Origin: Parvularcula sp. IMCC14364
Lineage (GTDB): Bacteria > Pseudomonadota > Alphaproteobacteria > Caulobacterales > Parvularculaceae
Reading direction: 5' to 3'
NCBI RefSeq assembly: GCF_030758415.1
Contig: NZ_CP132334.1
Coordinates: 2,740,001 to 2,804,000, forward strand
Length of the DNA: 64,000 nucleotides
Position numbers and translations under genes: made by a program. The notes beneath the pieces were generated by a model. That model was not told the origin of the DNA. It worked only from the letters and a program-made list of their open reading frames with translations, and did not search any database. Below, in pieces: positions 19,301 through 27,091 of the stretch (position 1 is its first letter; each line of letters opens with the position of its first letter).

Positions 19301-19835
19301 GGCCATTCGCAAACTGCGTAGTGCCATTGGCAATCTGAACCGCGAAGGGCGCCAGCGCCTGCTTGATGCGTTTGAGACAGTCAACCAGAATTTTCAGCGC
19401 CTGTTCACCAAACTGTTCGGGGGCGGATCAGCTGAATTACGTCTGATTGACTCAGAAGACCCGCTGGAAGCCGGGCTTGAAATCTTTGCTTCACCACCTG
19501 GCAAGAAGCTGACCTCCATGTCACTCATGTCTGGTGGCGAACAGGCGATGACAGCCACAGCCCTCATCTTCGCTGTGTTCATGTCCAACCCGGCACCTGT
19601 CTGTGTGCTCGATGAAGTTGATGCGCCACTTGACGATGCCAATGTGGACCGCTTCTGCCAGATGCTGGATGAAATGTCGCGTGAGACCGAGACCAAGTTC
19701 ATCACCATCACGCACCACGCCCTGACCATGTCCCGCATGGACCGGCTTTATGGTGTGACGATGATCGAGCGCGGCATCTCGCAACTCGTTTCTGTTGATC
19801 TGACGGCTGCAGAACACCTGGTTGCTGCAGAATAA
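16365..19835 (+). CDS. smc: Chromosome segregation protein SMC
   Basis: SMC dimers with ScpA/B organise and segregate the chromosome. The 1156 residues have the expected order: N-terminal ATPase half with Walker A GPNGCGKSN (31-39), Q-loop region, long coiled coil rich in E, A, R and Q, a hinge region about residues 515-640 (EIDVETGYETALAAALGDDLDAAL is the hinge start), a second coiled coil, and the C-terminal ATPase half with signature SLMSGGEQA and Walker B PVCVLDEVDAPLDDANV. Neighbours mutY, DUF721 and DsbA-like fit the order seen around smc in Caulobacter-like genomes. Start ATG with GGAAAG upstream. Confidence 0.97.
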   Translation: MKFEKLRLVGFKSFVEPTDFEIRPGLTGIVGPNGCGKSNLLEALRWVMGATSAKALRGGGMEDVIFAGTTDRPARNWAEVILTVMNDKRDLPAEYNEHETLEVSRRILRKEEGSQSIYKINGKEVRARDIQLLFADASTGANSPALVRQGQISELINAKPQNRRKLLEEAAGITGLYTRRHEAELRLRAAETNLDRLNDVTGELETQRSTLARQARQATRYRNLSGDIRRTEAYVAYLRWQDATSALTEVDGNLAEVNTLVEEAVRVSATASAAQVTAHEVLEPLRQKEAETGAALHRLTVAMEGLDAELARAQGESERLSSEKEQLERDITRENDLGTDATQALEQLASEEEQLKARMAAETDRLTQAESAMADAAERQNEAEKTYDRNNQDAAELEAERRSLGNAVAATQGRVEKLNREHNRRLEEKEGLEPSTEQSQKLSILNNTAAEATEKLSTTEAHAARSEEALQRAGEREELARAPMQKSAKILTELQAEAETIARFLDTGDDTDHAALIEEIDVETGYETALAAALGDDLDAALTQEAATFWSSVGGEALITGQMPSGSDHLSNFVTAPPALARRLASIGVVEREEGDRLQADLLPGQRLVSREGDLWRWDGYVQRAEAKTAAAIRLEQRNRLSALKSDIHTAEQSAQKAEREFEESVSNRKAAQAERETARQELKTARQQKADADRALSDAEKTYERTSAMLRAVCETIERLEADRAEAVSELASAETALANLPDLTALRETVSAAREQLTTSRAQASETRAAFNDLSREAKMRADRLAEIARERGVWGTRNETANARISELQGRLEETANALAARRDAPTLIEEKRKSLFEQLEVAESRRRHAADELASAQTAAAEADKAVRASEAETSAAREERARLQAQLEAARTRVEEAVALARENCDAAPEELLQITEHKEGKDLPTREEVDRKLERYKRERENLGGVNLRADTEMEEIDTRLTEIVEEREDCEAAIRKLRSAIGNLNREGRQRLLDAFETVNQNFQRLFTKLFGGGSAELRLIDSEDPLEAGLEIFASPPGKKLTSMSLMSGGEQAMTATALIFAVFMSNPAPVCVLDEVDAPLDDANVDRFCQMLDEMSRETETKFITITHHALTMSRMDRLYGVTMIERGISQLVSVDLTAAEHLVAAE

Positions 19836-19872
19836 ATGCTCGGCAAGGCTTCAACGCCGCTTCACATCCTTC

Positions 19873-20937
19873 TTAAAAAGGTTGTGGGAACTTCTGGAAG
19901 ACCGCATCAATGTCTTCCCTGAGACCATCAGTAAGCGGCATGTCAAACGCAGCAATATCCTCTTTCAACTGGACCATGCTGGTGGCACCGATAATGCTGG
20001 ATGTCACTCCACTGACATTATCGCACCAGATGAGGGCGAGCTGCGCCGGTGTAACGCCATGTTTATCAGCCACTTGACAATATGCCTCAACAGCCTTGTG
20101 AGAGGCCTCTCTGTCCCGGAAAAGACGATGTCGCTGATTAGGCCCACCCATAATATCAAGGCGGGAACCTTTTGGCAGTGCCCCGTTGCGATATTTCCCG
20201 GTAAGGATACCTGTGGCCAGCGGTGACCATGGCAGATAGGCAATATTTTCCATTGCGCAGTGTTCGACCAGATAGGGCCAGTCCTTGGTCATCAGCAGGT
20301 TAAACTCGTTCTGTATGGACACCATCCGCGGCAGGTCATGTCGTTCAGCCAGTTTCAGATATGTGGCGATGCCCCATGTTGTGTCATCTGACAGACCACA
20401 ATGGCGGACCTTTCCAGCTTTAACACAAGCATCAAGTCCCTGAAGCACATCCAGCATATTGGCTTCTTCCGCAGCAATGTCGACTTGTGCAAAAGACTGG
20501 TTATTGGGCCAGTGCTTGCCAAAATGCGGTGTGACACGGCCAGGCCAGTGCAACTGATAAAGATCAATATAATCCGTTTGAAGTCGCTTCAGGGAATCAT
20601 CCACCGCCTCAATAACAGCGGCGCCAGAAAGAGCGTCCCCATCGCGAACCCAGGGAAAGCCGGGCCCTGCAATCTTTGTCGCCAGCACAATATCCTTGCG
20701 CCTGTCAGGATGACGCGACAGCCAGTTGCCGATAATCGCCTCGGTTGTACCATACGTGTCAGCGCTTGGCGGCACCGCGTACATTTCCGCTGTATCAATA
20801 AAATTGACACCTTGCTCTAGCGCATAGTCAATTTGCGCATCCGCATCAGATTGCGTGTTCTGCACGCCCCAGGTCATCGACCCGAGACATACGCGGGATA
20901 CATCCAGACCCGAACTGCCAAGGCGGGAAAATTTCAT
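19873..20937 (-). CDS. Aldo/keto reductase, Tas-like
   Basis: A 354-residue NADP(H)-dependent aldo/keto reductase, close in size and pattern to E. coli Tas. The catalytic tetrad is visible: Asp48 and Tyr53 in FIDTAEMY, Lys88 in VLATK, His about 130 in LYQLHWPG. The long loop TMAEMYAVPPSADTYG-type insertion after Tyr is typical of Tas. The cofactor region near the C-terminus reads SSIIGATSMVQLKEDI. An inverted repeat GGCTGTT/AACAGCC (20957-20963 and 20981-20987) lies in its promoter region and may bind a regulator. It faces smc tail to tail. Confidence 0.9.
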   Translation of the reverse strand: MKFSRLGSSGLDVSRVCLGSMTWGVQNTQSDADAQIDYALEQGVNFIDTAEMYAVPPSADTYGTTEAIIGNWLSRHPDRRKDIVLATKIAGPGFPWVRDGDALSGAAVIEAVDDSLKRLQTDYIDLYQLHWPGRVTPHFGKHWPNNQSFAQVDIAAEEANMLDVLQGLDACVKAGKVRHCGLSDDTTWGIATYLKLAERHDLPRMVSIQNEFNLLMTKDWPYLVEHCAMENIAYLPWSPLATGILTGKYRNGALPKGSRLDIMGGPNQRHRLFRDREASHKAVEAYCQVADKHGVTPAQLALIWCDNVSGVTSSIIGATSMVQLKEDIAAFDMPLTDGLREDIDAVFQKFPQPF

Positions 20938-21195
20938 ATCAACACTTTCATGGAATGGCTGTTGTCTTCGAAAATGATGTAACAGCCTCAGAATGAAAAT
21001 CTAGCAGTTACGGAAAACTGGACTTGTTCCCCGGTCAATATGCGCCAGAAAACCGACAGGGGTCGACAATCAGGCTCGCGCCCCTGATTCAGACAATGTG
21101 TCTTATGGTGCAGCGCAACACATGCTGGAGAAAAAATTTACACAAAACCGCAAAAAGATTATTTATTTCAATAGCTTACAATAACGACACAACGC

Positions 21196-21224
21196 TTGAC
21201 CTTGCTTCACACCGTCGCTATGTT
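21196..21224 (+). promoter_or_regulatory. Promoter of the atpI operon (TTGACC-N17-TATGTT)
   Basis: TTGACC at 21196-21201 and TATGTT at 21219-21224 are spaced by 17 bases, a good sigma-70 promoter. Transcription would start near 21231, giving a leader of about 78 bases to the atpI ATG. The rest of the 370-base gap 20938-21308 holds the reductase promoter on the other strand and nothing else that I can identify. Confidence 0.65.
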
Positions 21225-21308
21225 CCGCCCGATTTTGACGTGGAGGCAAGTCCTCCACTTTTTCATATCTGCGGGAAGTGATCATTTTCGCAACTTCACG
21301 AGGCAAGA

Positions 21309-21650
21309 ATGCCTGACAAGGATGAGTTGCCTTCCATTGATGAGTTTGGCGAGCGGCTGAAAAAAGCGCGGCCCTTATCACCGGAAGAGCAGGTACGGGC
21401 GCACCTGAATGAAGATCAGGCTACGGCGCTCGGGCGCGGGATGAAAATCGCGTCGGAATTACTGGCGGCAATGCTTGTCGCTGGCGCACTGGGATACGGC
21501 GCAGATCAGCTCTTTGGCACCATGCCACTGTTTCTGCTGATCGGTATTTTTCTGGGTTTTGCTACAGGCGTTCGCAACGTCTGGCTGGCACTGGGAATAG
21601 ACAGGACTGAAACAGCGGAAAGCCTTGATGCGGACCGCAAAGAGGAATAA
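21309..21650 (+). CDS. atpI: ATP synthase accessory protein AtpI
   Basis: A 113-residue AtpI: a charged N-terminal stretch (EFGERLKKARPLSPEEQ), then two membrane helices (ELLAAMLVAGALGYGADQLFG and LFLLIGIFLGFATGVRNVW). AtpI helps assembly of the c-ring and magnesium handling in other bacteria. It is the first gene of the F0 operon atpI-atpB-atpE-b'-b, which is the usual alphaproteobacterial order, with F1 genes elsewhere. A purine-rich stretch precedes the ATG. Confidence 0.85.
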   Translation: MPDKDELPSIDEFGERLKKARPLSPEEQVRAHLNEDQATALGRGMKIASELLAAMLVAGALGYGADQLFGTMPLFLLIGIFLGFATGVRNVWLALGIDRTETAESLDADRKEE

Positions 21651-21691
21651 ACGCCAGCGATCAATAGCCTGGCAGCACAACCGGAACTGAA

Positions 21692-22501
21692 ATGACAGCT
21701 GACTTTATGATAAAACCATTTGTCGCTTTTGCGGGACCACTCGACCAGTTTGAAATCGTGCCGATCTTCCCTTTCGGGGCGGAGGGTCTTGATCTCGCTT
21801 TTACCAATTCTTCCCTGTGGATGATGATTTCCGTGATCGTCGCGTGTCTGTTCATGTTCTACGCGACGCGCTCACCACAGCTTGTACCGGGACGGATGCA
21901 GGCCGCTGGCGAAATGCTGTATCAGTTTGTATCTGATATGCTTCGCGGTGTGACCGGCAATGATGGCATGAAGTTTTTTCCGTACATCTTCACATTGTTC
22001 CTGTTCATCCTGATGTGTAACATGCTGGGCCTGTGGCCAACGATCCCGGGCCTGCCGCACGCGCTGCACACCTTTACGCCGACCAGCCACATTATTGTCA
22101 CGCTGGCACTGGCTCTTCTGACAATCAGCATCGTTATCATCACCGGCTTCGCCCAGAACGGCCTTGGGTTCCTGAAACTGTTCGCCCCGTCCGGTGTGCC
22201 GCTGCCAATGCTGTTCCTGATCGTACCGATCGAAATTGTTTCCTTCCTGTCACGACCACTGTCACTGGCCATCCGGCTGTTCGCAAACATGTTTGCAGGG
22301 CACCTGATCCTGAAACTGTTTGCCGGGTTTGTTGTCAGCCTTGCCGGTGTTGGCGGCATTATCACCGGATTGGCGATTTTCCCGTTGCTCGGTAATGTGG
22401 CTATTTTCCTTCTGGAGATACTGGTCGCTTTCCTGCAGGCCTATATCTTTGCCATCCTTTCCTGCATGTATCTGGCAGATGCCCTGCACCCGGATCACTG
22501 A
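21692..22501 (+). CDS. atpB: ATP synthase F0 subunit a
   Basis: Subunit a forms the proton half-channels beside the c-ring. The 269-residue product is all membrane helices; the essential Arg is in SLAIRLFANMFAGH, and LVAFLQAYIFAILSCMYL is the conserved last helix with its Gln. The N-terminus reads FMIKPFVAFAGPLDQFEIVPI. It lies 41 bases after atpI and 89 bases before atpE, and shares the promoter at 21196. Confidence 0.96.
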   Translation: MTADFMIKPFVAFAGPLDQFEIVPIFPFGAEGLDLAFTNSSLWMMISVIVACLFMFYATRSPQLVPGRMQAAGEMLYQFVSDMLRGVTGNDGMKFFPYIFTLFLFILMCNMLGLWPTIPGLPHALHTFTPTSHIIVTLALALLTISIVIITGFAQNGLGFLKLFAPSGVPLPMLFLIVPIEIVSFLSRPLSLAIRLFANMFAGHLILKLFAGFVVSLAGVGGIITGLAIFPLLGNVAIFLLEILVAFLQAYIFAILSCMYLADALHPDH

Positions 22502-22590
22502 TTTTGAATTCCCGCGCGGATGGAGAGCCAGCCGCGACAACCGGGAGAACGGCTCACGTAAATTAACTTGAGAGAATACGGAGAATAACA

Positions 22591-22815
22591 ATGGACGTAG
22601 AAGCAGCAAAAATGATCGGTGCCGGTATTGCGGCGCTTCCACTGGCAGGTGCTGGTGTTGGCCTTGGCCTCATCTTTGGTAACTTCCTGGCTGGTGCATT
22701 CCGCAACCCGTCTGCCGCATCTGCTAATCAGGGCACAATGTTCCTGGCTTTCGCGCTGACAGAATTCACAGGGATTCTGGGCTTCGTTATCGCCATGATC
22801 ATCCTCTTCAGCTAG
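22591..22815 (+). CDS. atpE: ATP synthase F0 subunit c
   Basis: A 74-residue proteolipid, two helices joined by the polar loop FRNPSA. The proton-carrying carboxylate is Glu57 in FALTEFTGILGF. The first helix has the glycine-rich GAGVGLGLIFG run of c-subunits. Size and residues are normal, so it is a proton, not sodium, type: the sodium-binding Gln/Thr set is not seen. GGAGAA precedes the ATG. Confidence 0.96.
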   Translation: MDVEAAKMIGAGIAALPLAGAGVGLGLIFGNFLAGAFRNPSAASANQGTMFLAFALTEFTGILGFVIAMIILFS

Positions 22816-22837
22816 ACCCGGCCTTTAAGGATATTTC

Positions 22838-23380
22838 ATGCTGATCCTGTCAACAATCGCAGTCGCTGCGGCTGAAACAGCCGAAAGCTCAGGCACTCTG
22901 CCGCAATTCAATATGGATACCTATGCCAGTCAGTTGTTCTGGCTGGCGGTATTCTTTGGTGTGATGTTCTGGGCAATGAGCTCGATTTTTCTGCCCAAAC
23001 TGGGTGGCATAATCGAGGAGCGCCGCAACAGACTGGCTGATGATTACGACAAGGCAGCTGAATTCAAGGCACAGGCCGAAGAGGCCGAGGCTGCTTACTA
23101 TCAGTCCCTTGCTGATGCCAAAGCCAAGGCTGCCAGCATCGCAACGGAAACGCGCAACCAGCTTGATGAAGAAATCGCTGCCATGCAGGCAGAGACCGAA
23201 GAGAAGCTGAATGCACGCCTCGCAGCAGCCGAAGCCAGCATCAGTAATATGCAGGCTGAAGCTGCCGCCAAGGTTCAGGAAGCAGCGGTTGAGACAACGC
23301 AGGCGCTGGTCGAAGTGCTGATTAACGAAACGCCGCCAGCGGACAAAGTTTCTGCCGCTATCGCTGCGGTCAACTCATGA
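22838..23380 (+). CDS. atpF': ATP synthase F0 subunit b'
   Basis: A 180-residue b'-type stator subunit: a short N-terminal region, one membrane helix (YASQLFWLAVFFGVMFWAM), then a long charged coiled coil rich in A, E, K and Q. PQFNMDTYASQLFWL is the usual b' start as opposed to b. It overlaps the start of the b subunit by four bases (ATGA at 23377-23380), indicating translational coupling. b and b' as separate genes are usual in alphaproteobacteria and form a heterodimeric stalk. Confidence 0.94.
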   Translation: MLILSTIAVAAAETAESSGTLPQFNMDTYASQLFWLAVFFGVMFWAMSSIFLPKLGGIIEERRNRLADDYDKAAEFKAQAEEAEAAYYQSLADAKAKAASIATETRNQLDEEIAAMQAETEEKLNARLAAAEASISNMQAEAAAKVQEAAVETTQALVEVLINETPPADKVSAAIAAVNS

Positions 23381-23931
23381 GGGCGCCCATGCTGATCGCT
23401 GAAATTGCTGCAGAGAGTCCGAAAGAGGAATACGGCAACAAGTCCTTGCTGGAAGACACCTCTACTTGGGTACTGCTGCCTTTCATCATCGTCATGCTGA
23501 TGTTCTGGCGCCTTGGCGTTTTCAAACGCGTTGGCGGCGCTCTTGACGGGCGCGGGCAGAAAATCGCTGATGAACTGGATCAGGCCCGTACCATGCGCGA
23601 AGAAGCGCAGGAACTTCTCGCCAAGTATCAGCGACGCCAGCGCGAAGCTGAAGATGAAGCCAAAGCTATCATTGATCAGGCCAAGCGCGATGCGAAGCGT
23701 ATGGGCGAGGAGACACAGGCCAAGCTGGAAGAACAGCTCGAACGCAGAGCCAAAACTGCTGAGGACAAAATCGCCCGCGCCGAAGCCCAAGCAATCGCAG
23801 AAGTGCGCAACAAGACGGCCGATCTTGCACTGGCCGCAGCCGAGCGGATCGTGCGCGAAAGTGTCGATGGTGGCGCACAAGGCGGCCTTATTGACAAGGC
23901 CATTGACGATGTGCGCACCCGCCTGAACTAA
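23377..23931 (+). CDS. atpF: ATP synthase F0 subunit b
   Basis: A 184-residue b subunit: one N-terminal membrane helix (TWVLLPFIIVMLMFWRLGVF) followed by LDGRGQKIADELDQARTMREEA and a long helical stalk. The ATG at 23377 overlaps the b' stop; a second ATG at 23389 is possible. It is the last gene of the operon and is followed by a strong terminator at 23958. Confidence 0.94.
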   Translation: MRAPMLIAEIAAESPKEEYGNKSLLEDTSTWVLLPFIIVMLMFWRLGVFKRVGGALDGRGQKIADELDQARTMREEAQELLAKYQRRQREAEDEAKAIIDQAKRDAKRMGEETQAKLEEQLERRAKTAEDKIARAEAQAIAEVRNKTADLALAAAERIVRESVDGGAQGGLIDKAIDDVRTRLN

Positions 23932-23957
23932 GAGAGCTTTCGGCATGATACTTGCAG

Positions 23958-23985
23958 AGCCTCGGGACCAACCCGAGGCTTTTTC
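23958..23985 (+). terminator. Intrinsic terminator of the atp operon
   Basis: Nine-pair perfect stem (23958-23966 with 23972-23980, core CCTCGGG) around the loop ACCAA, followed by five T. It ends the atpI-atpB-atpE-b'-b transcript. Confidence 0.9.
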
Positions 23986-24064
23986 ATGTCCAGCCGGTAA
24001 TCCGCCGGCAACCTTCCGTAAAGGACCTGTCAGCTAGCCTCGCAAAATTGCGGAGGTACTGAAT

Positions 24065-24253
24065 TTGCTGAAAGGCCGTTTCTCATATCATTCCCCCTCA
24101 CAGCTGGGCCGTGGCGAACTGGCAGGTGTCTGGTCGCGCCCGTTTCTGTCGAAAGGCATGCTGGTCAATCACCGCCCCTGCGTTCAGGAGCTTACAGGTC
24201 AAAACAGGGCAGTTTCGGAAAATAATACGCCACACCCCAGACAGGCTGCCTGA
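24065..24253 (+). CDS. Possible small ORF of 62 codons
   Basis: The only open frame in the gap between the atp terminator and queD. A TTG at 24065 follows GGAGG (24052-24056) at a usable distance, and a hairpin (CCTCGCAA/TTGCGGAGG with one bulge, about 24036-24056) overlaps that site. The product is rich in R, P, S and G and matches nothing I know. Codon use does not look like its neighbours. Probably not a real gene; noted because no other content was seen in this 320-base stretch. Confidence 0.15.
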   Translation: MLKGRFSYHSPSQLGRGELAGVWSRPFLSKGMLVNHRPCVQELTGQNRAVSENNTPHPRQAA

Positions 24254-24254
24254 T

Positions 24255-24626
24255 TTACCTCAGGCTGTCAGTCAGATCAAAATGACAGGCCTCACCATTG
24301 GACGGGCGTGAGACGGAAACACGGGCCAGCCCCGGGAAATCCGGCTGCAGCTTTCTGGCTACCCAGCGGCAGATGTTTTCCAGCGTTGGCAATTCCAGCC
24401 CCGCCACTTCATTCAGGAGCCGATGATCCAGCTCCTCGCGTAACTTCTGCAGAGCGTCATCAACATCAGCAAAATCCACGACCCAACCAGTATCGTCTGC
24501 TGGCTCACCAGTGATTTCGACATCAAGGCGAAATGAATGTCCATGCATACGCGCATATGGTCTCTCATCTGTTTCCAGGGTGAGAAAATGGGCTGCATCA
24601 AAATTGACGGACTTGACGATACGCAT
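24255..24626 (-). CDS. queD: QueD-like 6-carboxytetrahydropterin synthase family protein lacking the catalytic Cys
   Basis: A 123-residue member of the QueD/6-pyruvoyl-tetrahydropterin synthase family, placed after queC and queE in the 7-deazaguanine pathway that leads to queuosine. Zinc ligands are His13 (DAAHFL) and His28/His30 (MHGHSF). The catalytic Asp-His pair is kept in LDHRLLNE. The position of the catalytic Cys (E. coli Cys27, in KCGRLHGH) is Tyr24 (YARMHGH), and the conserved Glu near the C-terminus also appears changed (VSRPSNGEAC). It may use another nucleophile, be a variant enzyme, or have a different role. Gap to queE is 64 bases. Confidence 0.82.
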   Translation of the reverse strand: MRIVKSVNFDAAHFLTLETDERPYARMHGHSFRLDVEITGEPADDTGWVVDFADVDDALQKLREELDHRLLNEVAGLELPTLENICRWVARKLQPDFPGLARVSVSRPSNGEACHFDLTDSLR

Positions 24627-24690
24627 GTGTCCGGACTTTCTGCTCCTGCGGCCTCCCGGAATATACGTGCCGCTTCAACGGTCTGGCAGG

Positions 24691-25344
24691 TCAGGGAATG
24701 CCGGTTAATTTATGTGTCTGCAGGGAGAGGCGCCACTGTGGGTGCGCCCTGCAATAGTCTATAGCCGCAGACGTATGCCGGGAAATATCCGGCCCGTCCA
24801 GAGGTTGCAGAAAAAAATGCCGGAAGGCCAGATCACTGAATTTTTCGGGCTGTGCTGTCGCCTGAGGATAGACGAGTTTGAGTTCATCGCCGGTCAGTTG
24901 TTCCAACCGCGCGGTCGCTTTCGGACTGACGCAGATCCAGTCAATGCCGTCTGGTGCCTTGAGCGTGCCGTTCGTTTCCACCCCGATCTCAAAACCAGCC
25001 TGGTGAAGTGACGTAATCAGGGCAGTATCAAGCTGCAGTAAGGGCTCTCCACCAGTGCAGATCACGTAGGGCTTTGCAGTGCCCGCGCTCCTTACCTGCT
25101 GTCGCCAGCAACTGAGCACAGCCTCAGCGAGCGCCTGTGGCGTTTGGAACTTGCCACCGCCTTCCCCGTCTGTACCAACAAAATCTGTGTCGCAGAAACT
25201 ACAGATCGCCCCTGCCCTGTCCCGCTCGAGTCCCGACCAGAGATTGCAGCCTGCAAAGCGCAGGAAAACAGCGGCGCGCCCAGTCTGCGCGCCTTCGCCC
25301 TGGAGGGTGAAATACATTTCCTTTACTGAATAAATTCTGCTCAT
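24691..25344 (-). CDS. queE: 7-carboxy-7-deazaguanine synthase QueE
   Basis: QueE is a radical SAM enzyme that converts carboxytetrahydropterin to carboxydeazaguanine. The start [20 protein letters not shown] is the family signature. The cluster cysteines are in CNLW...ICSFCDTDF: the usual CxxxCxxC is stretched to about C-x14-C-x2-C, as in the QueE subgroup of alphaproteobacteria. [11 protein letters not shown] (SAM-binding GGE) and GVETNGT follow. The ATG at 25344 overlaps the queC TGA by four bases (ATGA, minus strand), so the two are translationally coupled. Length about 217 residues. Confidence 0.93.
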   Translation of the reverse strand: MSRIYSVKEMYFTLQGEGAQTGRAAVFLRFAGCNLWSGLERDRAGAICSFCDTDFVGTDGEGGGKFQTPQALAEAVLSCWRQQVRSAGTAKPYVICTGGEPLLQLDTALITSLHQAGFEIGVETNGTLKAPDGIDWICVSPKATARLEQLTGDELKLVYPQATAQPEKFSDLAFRHFFLQPLDGPDISRHTSAAIDYCRAHPQWRLSLQTHKLTGIP

Positions 25345-26045
25345 GCTGCGCGGTATTGCAACCAGCCCTTTTCGCGCAGGGAACAGGCAGGACATGTGCC
25401 ACACCCATATCCGTATTCATACCGGACGGAGCGATCACCCAGATAGCAGGTATGAGTCTCCTCAAGCATTATTTCAATCAACTTTTGGCCACCCAGTTCT
25501 TCTGCAAGATGCCAGCTCTCAGCCTTGGTCAGGTACATGAGCGGCGTCTGCAGACTGAGATCAGTCTCCATACCAAGATTGAGCGCGTGCATCTGAGCCT
25601 GTAATGTGTCATCGCGGCAGTCGGGGTACCCGGAATAGTCCGTCTGGCACATACCACCGACCAGCACGCCAAGGTCGCGGCGATAAGCCAGGGCAGCAGC
25701 AGCAGTGAGGAACGCAAGGTTCCGCCCGGGTACAAATGTATTGGGCAATCCTGCTTCCGTCGTCATGATCTCAATGTCAGCGGTCATGCCTGTTTCACCA
25801 ATCGCACTCAGAAATGACAGGTCTAGCAAGTGATCCGGGCCCAGCCGGTCGCGCCACGCTGGAAACTGCTCCTGAATCGCGCCGCGTACCCGCTGACGTG
25901 CGACCAGTTCAACATCATGGCGCTGACCATAATCAAAACCGATTGTTTCGACATATTTATAGCGTGCCAATGACCATGCAAGACAGGTCGCAGAGTCCTG
26001 ACCGCCTGAAAAGAGTACGAGTGTTTTGGCCTGATCCAGCTTCAT
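25341..26045 (-). CDS. queC: 7-cyano-7-deazaguanine synthase QueC
   Basis: QueC turns carboxydeazaguanine into preQ0 using ATP and ammonia. The 234 residues open with the PP-loop [24 protein letters not shown] and [11 protein letters not shown] are family motifs. Four Zn-binding cysteines are at the C-terminus (CYLGD, then [18 protein letters not shown]). It is the first of queC-queE-queD and lies 67 bases after the ZIP transporter gene on the same strand, with no terminator seen between. Confidence 0.95.
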   Translation of the reverse strand: MKLDQAKTLVLFSGGQDSATCLAWSLARYKYVETIGFDYGQRHDVELVARQRVRGAIQEQFPAWRDRLGPDHLLDLSFLSAIGETGMTADIEIMTTEAGLPNTFVPGRNLAFLTAAAALAYRRDLGVLVGGMCQTDYSGYPDCRDDTLQAQMHALNLGMETDLSLQTPLMYLTKAESWHLAEELGGQKLIEIMLEETHTCYLGDRSVRYEYGYGCGTCPACSLREKGWLQYRAA

Positions 26046-26112
26046 GGATAGCTGTTTATTCGCTCACGAGACGATTTACCAGCCTCACAGCAGATAGATA
26101 TTACGCGCTCAT

Positions 26113-26907
26113 TCAGGAGGTCTGCCACTGCCGCTCAAGCGCGGTATGGTGGTGATGGTCATGATCATCATGCTCACTTCCGTGAAAATGCGTCAGAGAC
26201 AGAGCACCAGCCACCATCAGCCCGACAAGATAAAGAACCATGCTCAGCTTACGGTTGGATGCATCCTTGATGTGATCAGTAAGGTGGGTTGTCCCCACAT
26301 ACAGCAAGGCCCCTACGGCGATGGATGTGACAATTCCGAAATATGCCGCATCCAGATCCTCCAGGAAAGAATTTGCAACGATAGTACCTGCCGGAGTTGT
26401 CACCGCTGCCCCGAGAAAGGCGAGGAAAAACGCTGTCCATTTGCCAAGACCGGCCCGACGCATCAACATGTATAATACCACGGCCTCAGCGAACTCATGT
26501 AGGATGAGGCCAGAGGAAGCGATGAGAGCGGCGAATATGTCAAAACCGAACAGGACGCCGTATTCCACGCCATCGATGAATGAGTGAAGACCAATGGCAA
26601 TAAATGGCAGCCAAAGCCGACCGCTTGAATTTTCATTATCAAACAGATTATTCAGCCCGAACAGCATAACATATCCGAGAAGCACATAGACTGGTGCAAA
26701 ATCGATTTTTGCAATGGCCTCCGGGAACAGAAAAGCGGCTGTCGCAACAAGAAAGCCGGCTGCCAGAGACGCCAGATAAGGACTGAAGCGCTCAGCAAAG
26801 TCTGCCTTGAATACAACAACAAGTAAGCCAGTCGTGGCAACCAGTGCTGCAAGAGAACTCGCCAGCAATGCAGCTGTAGCCGTTTCCATTTCGATGGCCC
26901 CGATCAT
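26113..26907 (-). CDS. ZIP-family divalent metal transporter
   Basis: A ZIP-type inner-membrane metal importer of about 264 residues with eight predicted helices. Metal-site motifs are HSFIDGVEYG (helix 4, H-x-x-x-D) and HEFAEAVVLY (helix 5, HExxE). The C-terminus carries a His-rich tail (HFHGSEHDDHDHHHH), a likely zinc-sensing or binding segment on one face of the membrane; its outward or inward side cannot be settled by eye. Starts at 26907 or 26889 are both plausible. A Zur-like box is in its promoter region, so zinc import is the most likely job. queC follows on the same strand. Confidence 0.85.
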   Translation of the reverse strand: MIGAIEMETATAALLASSLAALVATTGLLVVVFKADFAERFSPYLASLAAGFLVATAAFLFPEAIAKIDFAPVYVLLGYVMLFGLNNLFDNENSSGRLWLPFIAIGLHSFIDGVEYGVLFGFDIFAALIASSGLILHEFAEAVVLYMLMRRAGLGKWTAFFLAFLGAAVTTPAGTIVANSFLEDLDAAYFGIVTSIAVGALLYVGTTHLTDHIKDASNRKLSMVLYLVGLMVAGALSLTHFHGSEHDDHDHHHHTALERQWQTS

Positions 26908-27026
26908 CCCCGTCTTCTGCCCCTGTCGCGCACATGAACACATACTAGCCGGTGCGCACTCCGGCCTGTCACGCCAACAGGGCGCACGCCTTCACCTTAG
27001 CCCAAAAAAGTTAAGCTGCAAGCAAG

Positions 27027-27039
27027 GTTATATTATAAC
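27027..27039. promoter_or_regulatory. Zur-like box GTTATA-T-TATAAC
   Basis: A perfect 13-base palindrome matching the core of the Zur operator (TGTTATAnTATAACA in E. coli). On the minus strand it contains TATAAT, the likely -10 of the ZIP gene 120 bases downstream, so Zur with zinc would occlude the promoter. The rest of 26908-27091 shows nothing further. Confidence 0.6.
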
Positions 27040-27091
27040 GGTACGAATTTATCCATTCGTGAGAAAATTTAATGATATCTCGACAGGCAAC

